From: Saussurea involucrata
Taxonomy: Eukaryota; Streptophyta; Magnoliopsida; Asterales; Asteraceae
Assembly: GCA_033807775.1 (NCBI GenBank)
Contig: CM066321.1
Span: forward strand, 235,902,350 to 235,966,349
DNA: 64,000 nt
Reading direction: 5' to 3'
Numbering within the stretch: the first letter of the stretch is position 1; every line of letters begins with the position of its first letter. Positions 1 to 10,455 of the stretch are shown piece after piece. Below the pieces are notes generated by a model that saw only the letters and a list, made by a program, of their open reading frames with translations, did not search any database and had not been told where the DNA came from. A program made the translations under genes and the position numbers.

Positions 1-2198
1 TTACCATGTCTCACAATTAACCAATTTTTTCGATGGTAATACTCCCGTTTGAATTTTCAAATTTTGATTGAGCATCATATTCATTTTAGCATGAGAACTT
101 AAACGTTTCATTCAAAGATTGTTTATATTTGTTCATATAAACAAATTTCAATTCTTTGATACCCTAAACCTTACATGATTATCCTTCATGATTATCATTC
201 ATATTTGATCTGATTGATACATTGTCAGATTCTCAAACAAGTCTTTCGAATTCATTCCATTCTTTCTATATTCTTGTTGTGAGAAATCTTCAAAGATCAA
301 ATGCTCAAATCTTCATGATATTATTGAAGAGCATACATTCTGATGGCAATGTTAATCAAATGCCGATATTCTTACTTGTTCAAGCTAAACTGTTGAACAT
401 CGCAACATTTTAGGACAAAATTTCATGGGAATCAGTGTGAGGATTTTACAAAACTTCTATGGATTCACCTTAACTAGTGTTTCCTACCCAAGAAGTTATC
501 CTTGAGTGATTGAGGGGTGAGGGGTCGAAATCAAAGAGTGAGGGAGATTACTCATCCGATTGAGTATTTCATTGTGCTGAGGTAAAATGTAAATGAGAGT
601 TTGGGTGGAAGTGAGCGGATTAAAAACAGAAAGAGGGTGTGAGAACAGAGTTAAAAGAATAAGAGAACTCTGCACCATCCATTTTCTGAGACGGGAAGCC
701 ACATTACTGATTGGTTCACATTCTTTGGTGACCATCATTGAAACAGGCAGTCAGCCCATGCCAACTCTTGCATTTAACCCCACCAGCTACTCATTTCTTT
801 CTTAACAAAGAAATGTTTCATTTTTTTTGGGGACGCAACATATAATCTATCTGATCTTCGCTCGGAAGGTCTAGATATTGAAAAAGAAGGAAGTTTGCCC
901 CACCTTCGCTATTCATTCATGCACATTGAGTCCGTGGAAAATTGTTGTTGTCTCAACAGTTTACACATTTTGAGCCTATATTATTCAAGCATATGTTGCT
1001 TTATTCTTTCTACACATGCACGTTCACACAAGGAATATGTTTTCTTGTCATAACGTTCATAGAAATTCCTTTGTGGTTTTTCGATGATTGAATGGAAGCC
1101 CTGGGGGAGTGAACATCAAAAATCTCCTTTACAAAGTACATCCGTTGTACTAAGTGGCTCCGTGCTACTTACAGGCATTATAACTGATTCATCCGTTGTT
1201 TCAGGGTTACCACTCTTTATTTATCTGAATTTGAAAAGATTCGGATAAATATCTTTCGGAATTGACGATTTATCAGATAAAAAGAAGGAGAATGTTACTT
1301 GTGGTGTACAAAAAGCGTGTTGAAATTGATGAAGGTTTTGATGATCATGATGCTCACAATCATCAAAAAGGGGGAGAAATATTATAATGAAGAACAGGGG
1401 GAGAAATTATACCCTGAAGAAAATGAAGTTTTTTCAATGAAAGATTTAAGGGGAGAAATGATTTCTCAAAGTCAAGAAGACATTCCGAGATAATTCGAGA
1501 GAGTTTGTTGTTCGAAGATAATTCAAGGTCAATGAAGATGAAGATACAAAGTGCAAGAAATCATCCAAAGTTTGAGTTTTCAAAGCTTCAAAGTTTTTCA
1601 AAGTTCAAAGTTCAAAGTTACAAAGTTCAAAGCTGCAACGATCTGAAATTCGTGTTCAAGACTTGAAGACAATTTGTTTGAAGATTATATTCATGAAGAT
1701 TGACTTTACATTGTGAAAGATGAAGACTTTTCATGTGTTTCACTGAAGATTCTTCAAATATGAGAGTTTAAAGACCATCAAAGCATCAAAGTTCAACGTG
1801 AACTTGTGAAGATTCAATTGTTTGAAGAGTGCCAACGCTTCAACGTTCAAAGCAGTCAGAATTAAAGTTTTGAAGATCAAGAGCTGAAGATTGCTGCCAT
1901 ATTTTTTTAAATCTTGAATCCAAATGGGGAGATTGTTACAACATTATTGTATTCAAGATTTACTGTAAAGTCAATATCTGTAATAGTCTATGTTGTATTG
2001 CAAATGCCTTTATACCTTGTATGTATGGGGTATAAATAGGCATGTCTAGTTCATTAGCTAGAAACAATCTAGAGCTTAGAGAAACACTTAAAAGCATATG
2101 TCATTTGTACTTTTGTGATCAATACATGGATGACAACTTTGCTCTCTAGATTCTCTCTACTTATGATTATATTGTATTGCTAGATCTGGGATTTCACA
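1..2198 (+). mobile_element. RE-F: 3' part of a small-LTR Copia-type retrotransposon, left end outside the window
   Basis: Only the 3' non-coding region and the 3' LTR are present. The stretch is colinear, in reverse complement, with 28106-30470 of RE-C, including the segment at about 830-900 matching about 29430-29510. I see no gag or pol; the ORF at 1299-1493 is AT-rich and resembles no known domain. Purine tracts like polypurine tracts occur near 1368, 1396, 1450 and 1921. A run of CAAAGTT-type repeats lies at about 1565-1640. The right end (TTTCACA at 2198) abuts RE-A integrase-side sequence that aligns with RE-B near 34612, so RE-F is inserted in RE-A. Bases 2199-2203 (GATTG) should be one copy of the target duplication; the other is off-window. 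Confidence 0.8.
1934..2198 (+). repeat. 3' LTR of RE-F
   Basis: A 265-bp LTR beginning TGTTACAAC and ending TTTCACA. It is preceded directly by a polypurine tract (AAATGGGGAGAT, 1922-1933). A TATA box (TATAAATA) lies at 2031-2038. It aligns along its length with the 3' LTR of RE-E (52249-52504) and, in reverse complement, with the LTRs of RE-C. Confidence 0.85.
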
Positions 2199-2469
2199 GA
2201 TTGGTACCAGGGCTTTGTGGCACACTGCTCTGTAGAGTAGCCTCATTGCTCTGTGATGTACCAACAGGGCTCTGAGAGGGTGAACTTTCATACAGGGAAC
2301 TTCTTCCAATATGAGTCAAAGGGGGTGATGATGGCTCTTGTTCAGGTTCTCTTACATCTGACTGTTGTCCTTCATTTCTCTGAATTACACCTGTAGACAG
2401 AGAAGTAGATGGTGAAGAATTGGAGGGACCTGTGAGAGATGTACATGTTAGGTTCTGTTCTGCAGAGTT

Positions 2470-3270
2470 CTAAGCCTGATTGCCTCTGGTGATGTTGTCA
2501 GAGGAATCATCATCATCGAAGAAATCGTTGAATATTAAGTTGATATTTTCTTCCCTTGATTTTGACGAACTAGCCTTTTCTTCAGTGTGTATCCCCTCTG
2601 GTGATTTGCAATCAGAGGATCTTGATGAATTTTCATCAAAGGATACATTTATGCTTTCTTGAATGACTCTGGTTCTTGTATTGTAGACTCTATACGCTTT
2701 AGATGTTAAGGAATAACCAATAAAGATTCCTTCGTCATCCTTCTTGTCAAACTTGCCCAGCTGATCTCTGTCATTCAAGATATAGCATTTGCAGCCAAAC
2801 ACATGAAAATATTTCACATTTGGCCTTCGGTTGTTGATGAGTTCATAGGGAGTCTTCTTGAATCTTTTCACAATTACAGCTCTGTTTTGGGTAAAACAGG
2901 CTGTTGAGACTGGCTCTGCCCAGAAGTTAATATGGAGAATAGAATCTGCCAACATAGTTCTGGCGGCTTCTACCAAAGTTCTGTTCTTTCTTTCCACAAC
3001 CACATTTTGTTGGGGAGTTCTGGCAGCTGAGAAGTTCTGGGAGATTCCTTCCTCTGATAGGTAGGCATCAATTCTAGCATTCTTGAACTCTGTCCCATTA
3101 TCACTTCTCAACTTTTGGATTTTAAGACCTAACACAACCTGTATCCTTTTCAACAGATTTATCAGAATTTCTGGGACATCAGATTTTACTCTGATGAACT
3201 CAACCCAAGTATATCTAGAAAATTCATCTATCAGAACAAGAATATACTTTTTACCAGATAGACTTTGCAC
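2470..3270 (-). pseudogene. RE-A integrase core and C-terminal region
   Basis: This 266-codon frame encodes the rve-type integrase core of Ty1/Copia pol. It has the first acidic residue in VLIDEFSRYTW, the second in LRSDNGTEFKN, and the third region in ARTPQQNVVVERKNRTL, where relatives usually read QQNGVVERKN. The core is followed by the Copia segment GCKCYILNDRDQLGKFDKK and an acidic, serine-rich linker that ends at a stop. It is joined to the upstream pre-integrase frame by a one-base deletion near 3283 relative to RE-B. Integrase would insert the cDNA in the nucleus. The RT that should follow is off-window, left of RE-F, so no functional pol can be made here. Confidence 0.85.
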
Positions 3271-3907
3271 AGAGATTGGACCACAAGATCCACATGAAGC
3301 ATATGCAAAGGTCTAGGGCAATTGTGATCACTCTTTGTTCTGTGTGACGCTCTTTTCAGCTTACCCAATTCACAAGCAGAACAAAGATGGTCTTTGTCAA
3401 ATTTAAGTGAAGGCAGACCTTTTACTAAGTTAAGTTTCACGAGCTTGTCAAGGTTTGAAAATTTTAGATGAGCAAATCTTTTATGCCAGAGCCAGGCATC
3501 TTCCTTTTTCAAAGAGACTAAACAGAGTTTTTCTGTTGTAGAAATTTGATTTGGATTAAAATTCATTTTGTACAGATTGCCTTTTTTGTCGGCTCTTAAA
3601 AGCTCTTGACCAGAGAAAGCAACAAAGAACAATATTTCTTCTTAAAATTGACATCGAATCCATGATCACATAGTTGACTTATGCTGAGCAGATTATGATT
3701 TAAACCTTCAACATAAGAAACTTTAGAAACTGAAACACCACCATTATTCAAAATACCATAACCTCTAATTTGTCCATGTCCATCTCCTCCAAAGGTTACT
3801 GCACTTCCCATTTTGTCTTTGAATGAAGTCAGCAACTCCTTATTGCCTGTCATGTGCCTGGAACATCCTGAATCTAAGTACCAGATCTGCACATGAGGCT
3901 TCTGCAA
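3231..3907 (-). pseudogene. RE-A protease and GAG-pre-integrase domain
   Basis: Two overlapping frames. The first (3907 to 3596) starts after the gag/pol boundary and has the aspartic protease motif WYLDSGCSRHMTG, followed by the protease body to NHNLLSISQLCDHGFDV. A frameshift near 3630 leads to the second frame (3632 to 3231) with the pre-integrase zinc-binding signature WLWHKRFAHL and HLCSACELGKLKR. The protease would cleave the Gag-Pol polyprotein. Upstream, TAA at 3914-3916 separates it in frame from the gag end WVPKKN; RE-B has the same stop. Bases 3917-4054 are the gag C-terminal tail, cut by RE-G1. Confidence 0.82.
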
Positions 3908-4054
3908 GACAGATTAGTTCTTTTTAGGTACCCATTTCATAATGGGTCCTTTCTGGTTAGGCTTGGGGGTGTTAGACTTACGTGCTGGCTTTCCATTCTG
4001 TGATGGTGTGCCAAAGGATTTTCTCTGCATATTCTGAGCAGTCTTAGGATTTTT

Positions 4055-6889
4055 TGTCACACACCGCTAAAGCAGAAGTACGGGATGTCACAGCTCAAGG
4101 TTTCATTGCCTAAGGTAGAAGACACCACACAATCATCATATCATAAAAAGTTTACAAAAGTACATCTTGTTCCAAAATACGAATTTGTCCAAAAACATAA
4201 ATTGACATGATAAGGAAAAAGTGTTGGATGCCGCTACTTGTGGTGCCTTCTAACGTTCCAATCTTACATCTATTTCCTGAAAAGCATGTAAATGAGAGGG
4301 TCAACTATTGAATAGTTGGTGAGTTCACAGGTTTTCGGTATGCATAACAGTTTAAAGTCATCTTTGTAAATCCGCACAGTAGATAAAGTATTCGGTTGTC
4401 AACATGCGCGAGGTATAATATTGTATGCAAAATGTTAAAGTAATGAGCCCACTACCCAAACCTACTGACTGTACACGCCCTAAAGACACATGTTCCTCAC
4501 AAACATGATAAAGAAGACGATAACTATGCACTCGCGAGGTTAGTGGGGTGCCAACCAAATAACGTTATCCATAATATACCAACGGCTCGCAGAATGAGCT
4601 AATGGGTAATGTAAGTTTGAACCGGGGACTTAAAATGAATGTGAAACTCAAAATCAACTAACATAAGCATACATACCATAGCATATAAAAGTTCGTAGCA
4701 ATGTGAATCATTTTGAGTAAATAGTACAACCGATGCGTAATTAATACGTAACATGCTTTTCACCCCAAAATGTACAAAATAGTAAAAAGGGGCTGTGAAA
4801 ACTCACGGTGGTAAGCGAAGATGTTTCCAAGAGGTTCCCAATGCAACCCGTAAAACGATCCTACTTCGATCCTACGAACGTAAGGACACTAGTAAGATTC
4901 TATGCTTAAACCTTAGGCCTTGATAACGCTTAGTTACCCAAATCATCATAAAATGTCTTTGTTGTGATTAAAATTATAAGTTATAAGGAATTAACCGAAG
5001 TTAGTAATCAATACATAAATACATTACACATGTTAGATTGAAGTTACCGCAATTTCGTCATAACAAGTGACGAAAAGGGTCTAAACTTAAAAGTTATGTA
5101 TATTATATATATATATATATATATACCGCAATTTCATCACAAGAATGATGAAAAGGGTTTAAAATGTAAAGTTAAAATATATAAAATGCATATACATATA
5201 GTATGTAGGTTATATTAACTTAAATATGTTAGCATCACCGCAATTTCATCACAAGAAGTGATGAAAAGGGTCTAAGAGTTAGTTTTTAACTATAGTAAGA
5301 AAATTATCATTTGCTGTCCAGAATTTATTGTCATTTTCTGTACAAAATCCGATGTCCTCCAATGTTCCTTTAGTCATGAAATTTTTACTCGATTTAATAT
5401 ACTGAGTTAGGAAACTTTTGGCATAAAAATCGTAATTTTTGGATGTATATAAGTCCATCAAAACAGTCCATAATCTGGTATATGACAGAAAGTTTAGCTG
5501 TTTGCGCACTTGTTTTGTAAGCACTGTTTGGGGGTCGAAATCTTAACATGTTTCAATGATTCCAGTTGGGTTTGAATCCTAACACATAAAATTTAATTTC
5601 AGAAAAATTTCACCTTATTTGGATAATTTTTGAGTGAGATATGGTCTTGCAAAGTCAGTGGAAAATTCTGACAGATTGCTGTTGAAAATCATCTTTAAAT
5701 AAATGCATCATTTCCATTGGTTCTTTATAGGATTCTATTCTTTTTGCTTGGCCACGATTTTTGACACATCAAATCTAACATTTTCAGATGAAAAACTTCC
5801 TTTTAACTTACACAAGCTACATGCAAGCAACTAGACAAGTTATCTTGCCAAAACATTTCAAAAATTGATCCTTTTGAACTTTTTGTGAAATTTCCTTTAA
5901 ATTCCAGCTTTTAGCTTGATTTTTGCTACCTAAAATGAAATGTTTAACCCACATGTATGGAGTTTAAAGTAGGTACTTTGATATACGAAATGGTTTCATG
6001 CATCCTTTGAAGAATCTATGTAAGAAAATGTTTGTATAAAACATGCAAGTATACTAGAACTTTCAAAAGTTCTTTCTTTAAAAGTTCTTTCTTTGATCAT
6101 TAGCTTAGGTTTGGTCATGGATTCATCCCCTATTTAAAAACATGCAAGATGTTATGGTGATGAATCTATAAACATTAAGATTCAAGAAAGGTCTAGTAAA
6201 AGATACTTAAAAACTAGAGTAGAAGAAGAAGAAACTTAAAGAAAAATGAAAGAACAAAAACAAGGAGAAGTGTAGGCTTTGCACTACATATGATTTTACC
6301 TTTTGAAGATTTGAACACTTGAGTTTCTTGAGTTTTAGGGGCTGGAGTTGATGAGTATTTAGAGAGAAAAAGAGAGAGAATTGAGAGAAAAGTCTTAGAG
6401 AGAAGTTAGAGAGAGAGAGAGGTGAAATGTTATGGATTTGAAATGAGATGAAAAGAGAAAATGAGGGGGTTAGGGGGGGGGGGGGGGGGGATGGTCGGCC
6501 TTGGGAGAGGGGAGAGAGAGAGAGTGAGAGTAATAATTAGGTAAATTTTGATTGGACCTCCCAAATGTATTTTATTTATTTAATTTTTTTTGAATAATTT
6601 GAAATTAGTAAGTATTTAACTTGATTGTGTTATTATTAATAACACTAGTTTTATTTTACTAATATGATTTTGCAAAGTATATATATATATATGTACTTAG
6701 GATATTTTAAATTGGCATTTTATGAGATTTATGGATAATTCACTTATTTAGGCAAATGCTAGGCAAAATTCTCAAATTTTCCTAACAACGTCGTTTTTAC
6801 TGCTAAATTCGACTGTGTTGTCTAAAATATGAATATCTGAAATGTTCAGTATAAGTCTAACCTGAAACGCAAGTTTGATGGTTGTCACA
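4055..6889 (-). repeat. 3' LTR of RE-G1
   Basis: 2,835 bp, aligned end to end with 18626-21268. It contains three dispersed hairpins (see 5053-5266), a TA microsatellite at about 5104-5125, GA-rich tracts near 6365-6420 and an 18-base G run at about 6473-6490. It keeps about 165 bp (roughly 6206-6365) that the other LTR lacks. No coding sequence is convincing; the short ORFs at 4358-4558 and 5279-5524 recur in the other LTR only because the LTRs are copies. Confidence 0.92.
5053..5266. repeat. three dispersed hairpin repeats in RE-G1 LTR
   Basis: A motif of about 39 bp occurs three times, each with ACCGCAATTT before and AAAAGGGT after the core. The cores are perfect hairpins: 5053-5075 (TTTCGTCA/TGACGAAA), 5132-5153 (TTTCATCA/TGATGAAA) and 5244-5266 (TTTCATCAC/GTGATGAAA). 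The first differs from the others by paired changes on both arms, so pairing is kept. The same three recur in the other LTR at 19625-19647, 19694-19715 and 19806-19828. Confidence 0.85.
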
Positions 6890-6905
6890 TTCTCCCCCGG
6901 TTAAA
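6890..6905 (-). other. polypurine tract of RE-G1
   Basis: On the minus strand the sequence ACCGGGGGAGAAT lies directly against the start of the 3' LTR. This is the expected position and composition for the plus-strand primer. Confidence 0.8.
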
Positions 6906-7028
6906 AGAATTTCGTCCTGAAATTCAAGAACTTCCATCCTTAATCGGTTTGTTAGCAAAAAGGTGAGGATACTTGTTCTTCATGTAGTCCTCTCGTTCCC
7001 ATGTAAACTCAGGCCCACGCCTTGTGTT

Positions 7029-7358
7029 TCAATGAACTTTCACAATCGGAATTTTACTTCGCTTAAGACGCTTAATATCTCTATCGAGGATCTCACTTGG
7101 TTCTTCTACGATCTGCAACTTATCGTTAATCTGAACTTCTTCCAGCGGTAGGATCAATGAGTCGTCAGCTAAACATTTCTTGAGGTTCGACACATGAAAC
7201 GTATCATGGATGGCACTTAGCTCTTTAGACAAATTGAGTCTATACGCTACTGGACCAATCCATTTGGAGATCTCAAATGGTCTGACGTACCTTGGGCTCA
7301 ATTTTCCTCTTTTCCTAAATCGTACTATTCCTTTCCATGGAGATACTTTTAGAAGCAC
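7029..7358 (-). pseudogene. RE-G1 integrase C-terminal region
   Basis: 109 codons with the Gypsy integrase C-terminal motif LLKVSPWKGIVRFRKRGKLSPRY, then YRLNLSKELSAIHDTFHVSNLKKC and the tail VEEPSEILDRDIKRLKRSKIP. The frame ends at TGA at 7029, where relatives have a tryptophan (KV.W....GPEFTWE). In-frame sequence continues beyond (GPEFTWERED near 7000), so this looks like a nonsense change rather than the true end. It resembles the C-terminus encoded by RE-G2 at 58543-58986. The C-terminal domain binds DNA and, in some Gypsy clades, chromatin. Confidence 0.82.
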
Positions 7359-7412
7359 TTTATCACCAACTTGGAATTCTAAAGGCTTCCGACGATTATC
7401 CGCATAACTTTT

Positions 7413-8011
7413 CTAACGATCTCTGGATGCTTTAAGTCTATCTCTAATGATTGCAATCTTGTCGGTAGTTTCCTGTACAATATCGGGTCTAGATAACTGT
7501 CTATCTCCAATTTCTAACCAAGCAAGTGGTGAACGACACTTGCGTCCATACAAGGCTTCATATGGCGCACACTGAATACTGGTGTGATAGCTATTGTTGT
7601 AAGAAAATTCGACCAAAGGCAAATGATTATCCCAACTTCCTCCGAAGTCTAATACGCATGCCCAAAGCATGTCTTCTAACGTTTGTATAGTTCGTTCACT
7701 TTGCCCATCCGTTTGAGGATGATAGGCAATGCTCAAATTCAATTGCGTACCCAATGCTTTCTGAAGTGACTGCCAAAACCGGGATGTGAAACGGCTATCT
7801 CTATCTGATATGATGGAAACTGGAACTCCATGACGCGTAACAATTTCCTTGATGTAGATCTGCGCAAACTTCTCCATCTTATAATCTCCCGAATCGGTAG
7901 GAAATGTGCAGATTTCGTGAATCGATCTACTATAACCCAAATCGAGTCGTGCCCTTTGGCAGTTCTCGGAAGTTTGGTTATAAAATCCATGGTTATTTGT
8001 TCCCATTTCCA
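7413..8011 (-). pseudogene. RE-G1 integrase core
   Basis: The integrase core is read in two frames. The first (7990 to about 7885) has MDFITKLPRTAKGHDSIWVI and VDRFTKSAHFLP with the first catalytic Asp. After a frameshift near 7885 the second runs to 7413 with ISDRDSRFTSRFW (second Asp) and AYHPQTDGQSERTIQTLEDM (third acidic residue), then YEALYGRKCRSPLAW. A stop at 8012-8014 separates it from RNase H and the zinc-binding region. The stop plus frameshift make this copy non-functional. Confidence 0.85.
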
Positions 8012-9271
8012 CTAGGGAATCTCTGGTTGTTGTAGCAGACCAGATGGCTTTTGATATACAGCTTTGACCTTTGAACAAGTTAAACATTTCCCCACGTACA
8101 AGGCAATATCTTTCTTCATTCCTGGCCACCAATAATATTCCCTTAAATCCTTGTACATCTTATCCGCCCCTGGATGAATTGAATATCTGGACTTGTGGGC
8201 TTCGTACAGAACCATTTCCCGTACGTTGTTAGCTTTTGGAATCCAAACCCTGTCCTTGAAATAACGTACTCCATCAACCTTAGTTTCAAATCTACTTTCT
8301 ATACCGTGAAGGGTCTCGTCCTTCAAGTTTTCCGTTTTCATTGCTTCGATCTGAGCTTTAAGTATTTGAGTCTTTAAACTCGTTTGTACAAGCGCTCCCA
8401 TTGCTCGTTTACGTGAAGGTTTTGCCCTTTCCTTCCTACTCAGGGCATCGGCTACTACATTGGCCTTACCAGGATGATAGCGAATTTCACAATCGTAATC
8501 GCTGAGTAGTTCTACCCATCTCCTTTGTCTCATGTTGAGCATTTTCTGGTCTAGGATATGCTGAAGACCCTTATGATCGGTGAAGATAGTGCATTTAGTG
8601 CCGTACAAATAATGTCTCCAAATCTTTAAAGCGAATACCACAGCTCCGAGCTCCAAGTCGTGTGTGGTATAGTTATTCTCATGAACCTTTAGATGTCGCG
8701 AGGCGTACGCTATAACCTTGTCCTTTTGCATCAACACACAACCCAAACCTTGATGCGATGCGTCACAATACACCACAAAGTCATCGGTTCCTTCCGGTAA
8801 AGCTAGAATTGGTGCATTACACAGCTTTTTCTTCAGCAGCTGGAACGCCTCCTCTTGCGGTTCTCCCCAAACAAATTTACTATCCTTTTGGGTCAGTGTT
8901 GTGAGTGGTTTAGCAATTTTTGAGAAGTTCTCGATTAATCGCCTATAATAACCCGCCAAACCCAGAAATTGACGAATTTTTGTTGGGATCTTAGGGGCTT
9001 CCCACTTCTTAACGGCTTCCACTTTTGCCGGATCCACGTGAAGTCCCTTCTCTCCAATCACGTGACCAAGAAAGTGTACTTCTCTAATCCAAAATTCGCA
9101 CTTAGAGAATTTGGCGTACAGTTTCTGCTCCTTGAGAAATTCTAGGATTACTCTTAAATGCTGCTCGTGATTCTCCTTACTTCGAGAGTAGATCAAAATG
9201 TCATCGATAAACACGATCACAAACTTGTCAAGGTATGGTATGCATACCATGTTCATTAAATCCATGAACAC
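8012..9271 (-). pseudogene. RE-G1 RT C-terminal part, RNase H and integrase zinc-binding region
   Basis: 419 codons. The RT palm motif is VFIDDILIYSRS, followed by FLGHVIGEKGLHVDP and FLGLAGYYRRLI of the thumb/connection. RNase H follows with VVYCDASHQGLGCVLMQ, HDLELGAVVFALKIWRHYLY, IFTDHKGLQHI and ADALSRKER. The integrase HHCC zinc-binding region is at the end (HPGADKMYKDLREYYWWPG, CLTCSKVKA). The RT fingers lie on the far side of RE-I at 15150-15523; the RE-I insertion falls within the FGLTNAPA motif. The frame ends at a TAG at 8012-8014 where relatives continue. Confidence 0.9.
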
Positions 9272-9277
9272 AGCTGG

Positions 9278-9947
9278 TGTTGGGGGATTTGTGTGTATCG
9301 TGGAGGAGATGAGATAATGGTGAGACGATTAGTATAACTCGGATAGAACCAGAGATCGCGTCGAACTCGCTTTCCGTAAGAGATATTTCGACCCTATTCT
9401 GCCCGGGTATCATGAAATTCTCTCGAGGATAATCTCTGATTTTTCAGTGTAATCGATCATGGCAGATATCGACTCATATATATACACTTTAGAAATGTAA
9501 CCTACGCTGTATTGATTCAGGAAATTATCATCTCATTAATGGGATTGATTGTGTGTTTATGGACGTCGGTTACAAATTGGAAGAGGCATCAGACTCTCGG
9601 CGCCAGTCTCCGCGCCAGTCAACTGGCGCGGGTAAACATTTCAGAGCTTGGCGCCAGTCTTGGCGCCAGCCAACTGGCGCCACATTCGGTGCGGGCAACA
9701 TTCCAGTGCTTGGCGCCAGTCTTGGCGCCAGCCAACTGGCGCCAGCACTGGCCCCGACGCCCAGCTCATGAAAACACATTGTAACTTCCTAGTTTTAACT
9801 GTCCAACAATCTCGGGTTCTAGTTAGCTTACACGAGTGTGCACTCCACACCTCCTAACTCGTGTTATAGCTTAGCTATCAACCCCATTATTTCCTTTGTG
9901 AATCCAATTACATAAAATGACCGATGATTTCACTAAAATCACCAACA
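9278..9947 (-). repeat. 3' LTR of RE-I
   Basis: 670 bp, aligned with 14454-15149. It includes the GGCGCC array and the segment CGTAAGAGATATTT at 9375-9388 that is complementary to the element's primer-binding position. It has a TATATATA tract at about 9476-9484. Confidence 0.92.
9599..9748. repeat. GGCGCC palindrome array in RE-I LTR (left copy)
   Basis: Seven exact GGCGCC hexamers (starting at 9599, 9650, 9662, 9676, 9712, 9724 and 9738) plus degenerate forms such as GGCGCG, usually as CTTGGCGCCAGT or CAACTGGCGCCA. The longer palindrome CTGGCGCCAG occurs at least once. ORFs in both directions through this array are by-products of the repeat. Confidence 0.9.
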
Positions 9948-10455
9948 TTCCTCCCCCATTTTAGTGCAATCCTTGATTCACAAATAAAATTACAATACAA
10001 TGTAAACAAACTCATGCATAAATGAAAATATCTAAAAGATTGAATTTCCATCTTAGTACATTACACATTTCAAATACTCGAGAATCCGGGTGTCCTAAGG
10101 ATTGAACCCGTCAACCCATTTGAGTACCAGAAAATAACATACACATGAATTTAAAATTTCTAAAGCATAAACTTGACACTATATAGGCCATGTGTCCTTA
10201 TCCATTCATGAGTGCATCAAAGCCAAGTCCAAGCTTCTTGAAGCGGCCACACTTCCCACTCATATAGGCAGTTCTTTTCCTCATGCACCTGCACATGCAT
10301 TTTTACAAAAGAACAATTACCTCCTTCACTTGCAGTACCGAGCACATACCTTGGGATGATCATCTTGTGCTCCAATCTCTTAGAGTGAGCTTTCCCATTG
10401 AATTCAGCTTCTAATGTTGTATTAGAAGGGAATTGGGTATCTCACCGTTAGAGAT

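Noticed and set aside
1299..1493. Small RE-F protein
   Set aside because: It is composed of the purine-rich 3' non-coding repeats and has no counterpart frame in RE-C or RE-E.
4358..5524. Short ORFs in the RE-G1 LTR repeated at 18930-20023
   Set aside because: Repetition is due to the LTR pair; the frames differ in length between the two copies (81 and 60 codons).
6465..6490. Telomere-like TTAGGG
   Set aside because: A single TTAGGG followed by a G run, inside an LTR; plant telomeres are TTTAGGG arrays.
9512..9784. Overlapping ORFs on both strands in the RE-I LTR
   Set aside because: They are read through the GGCGCC array, whose repeats remove stops in all frames; translations are repetitive Ala/Ser/Gly/Arg and occur in three frames.
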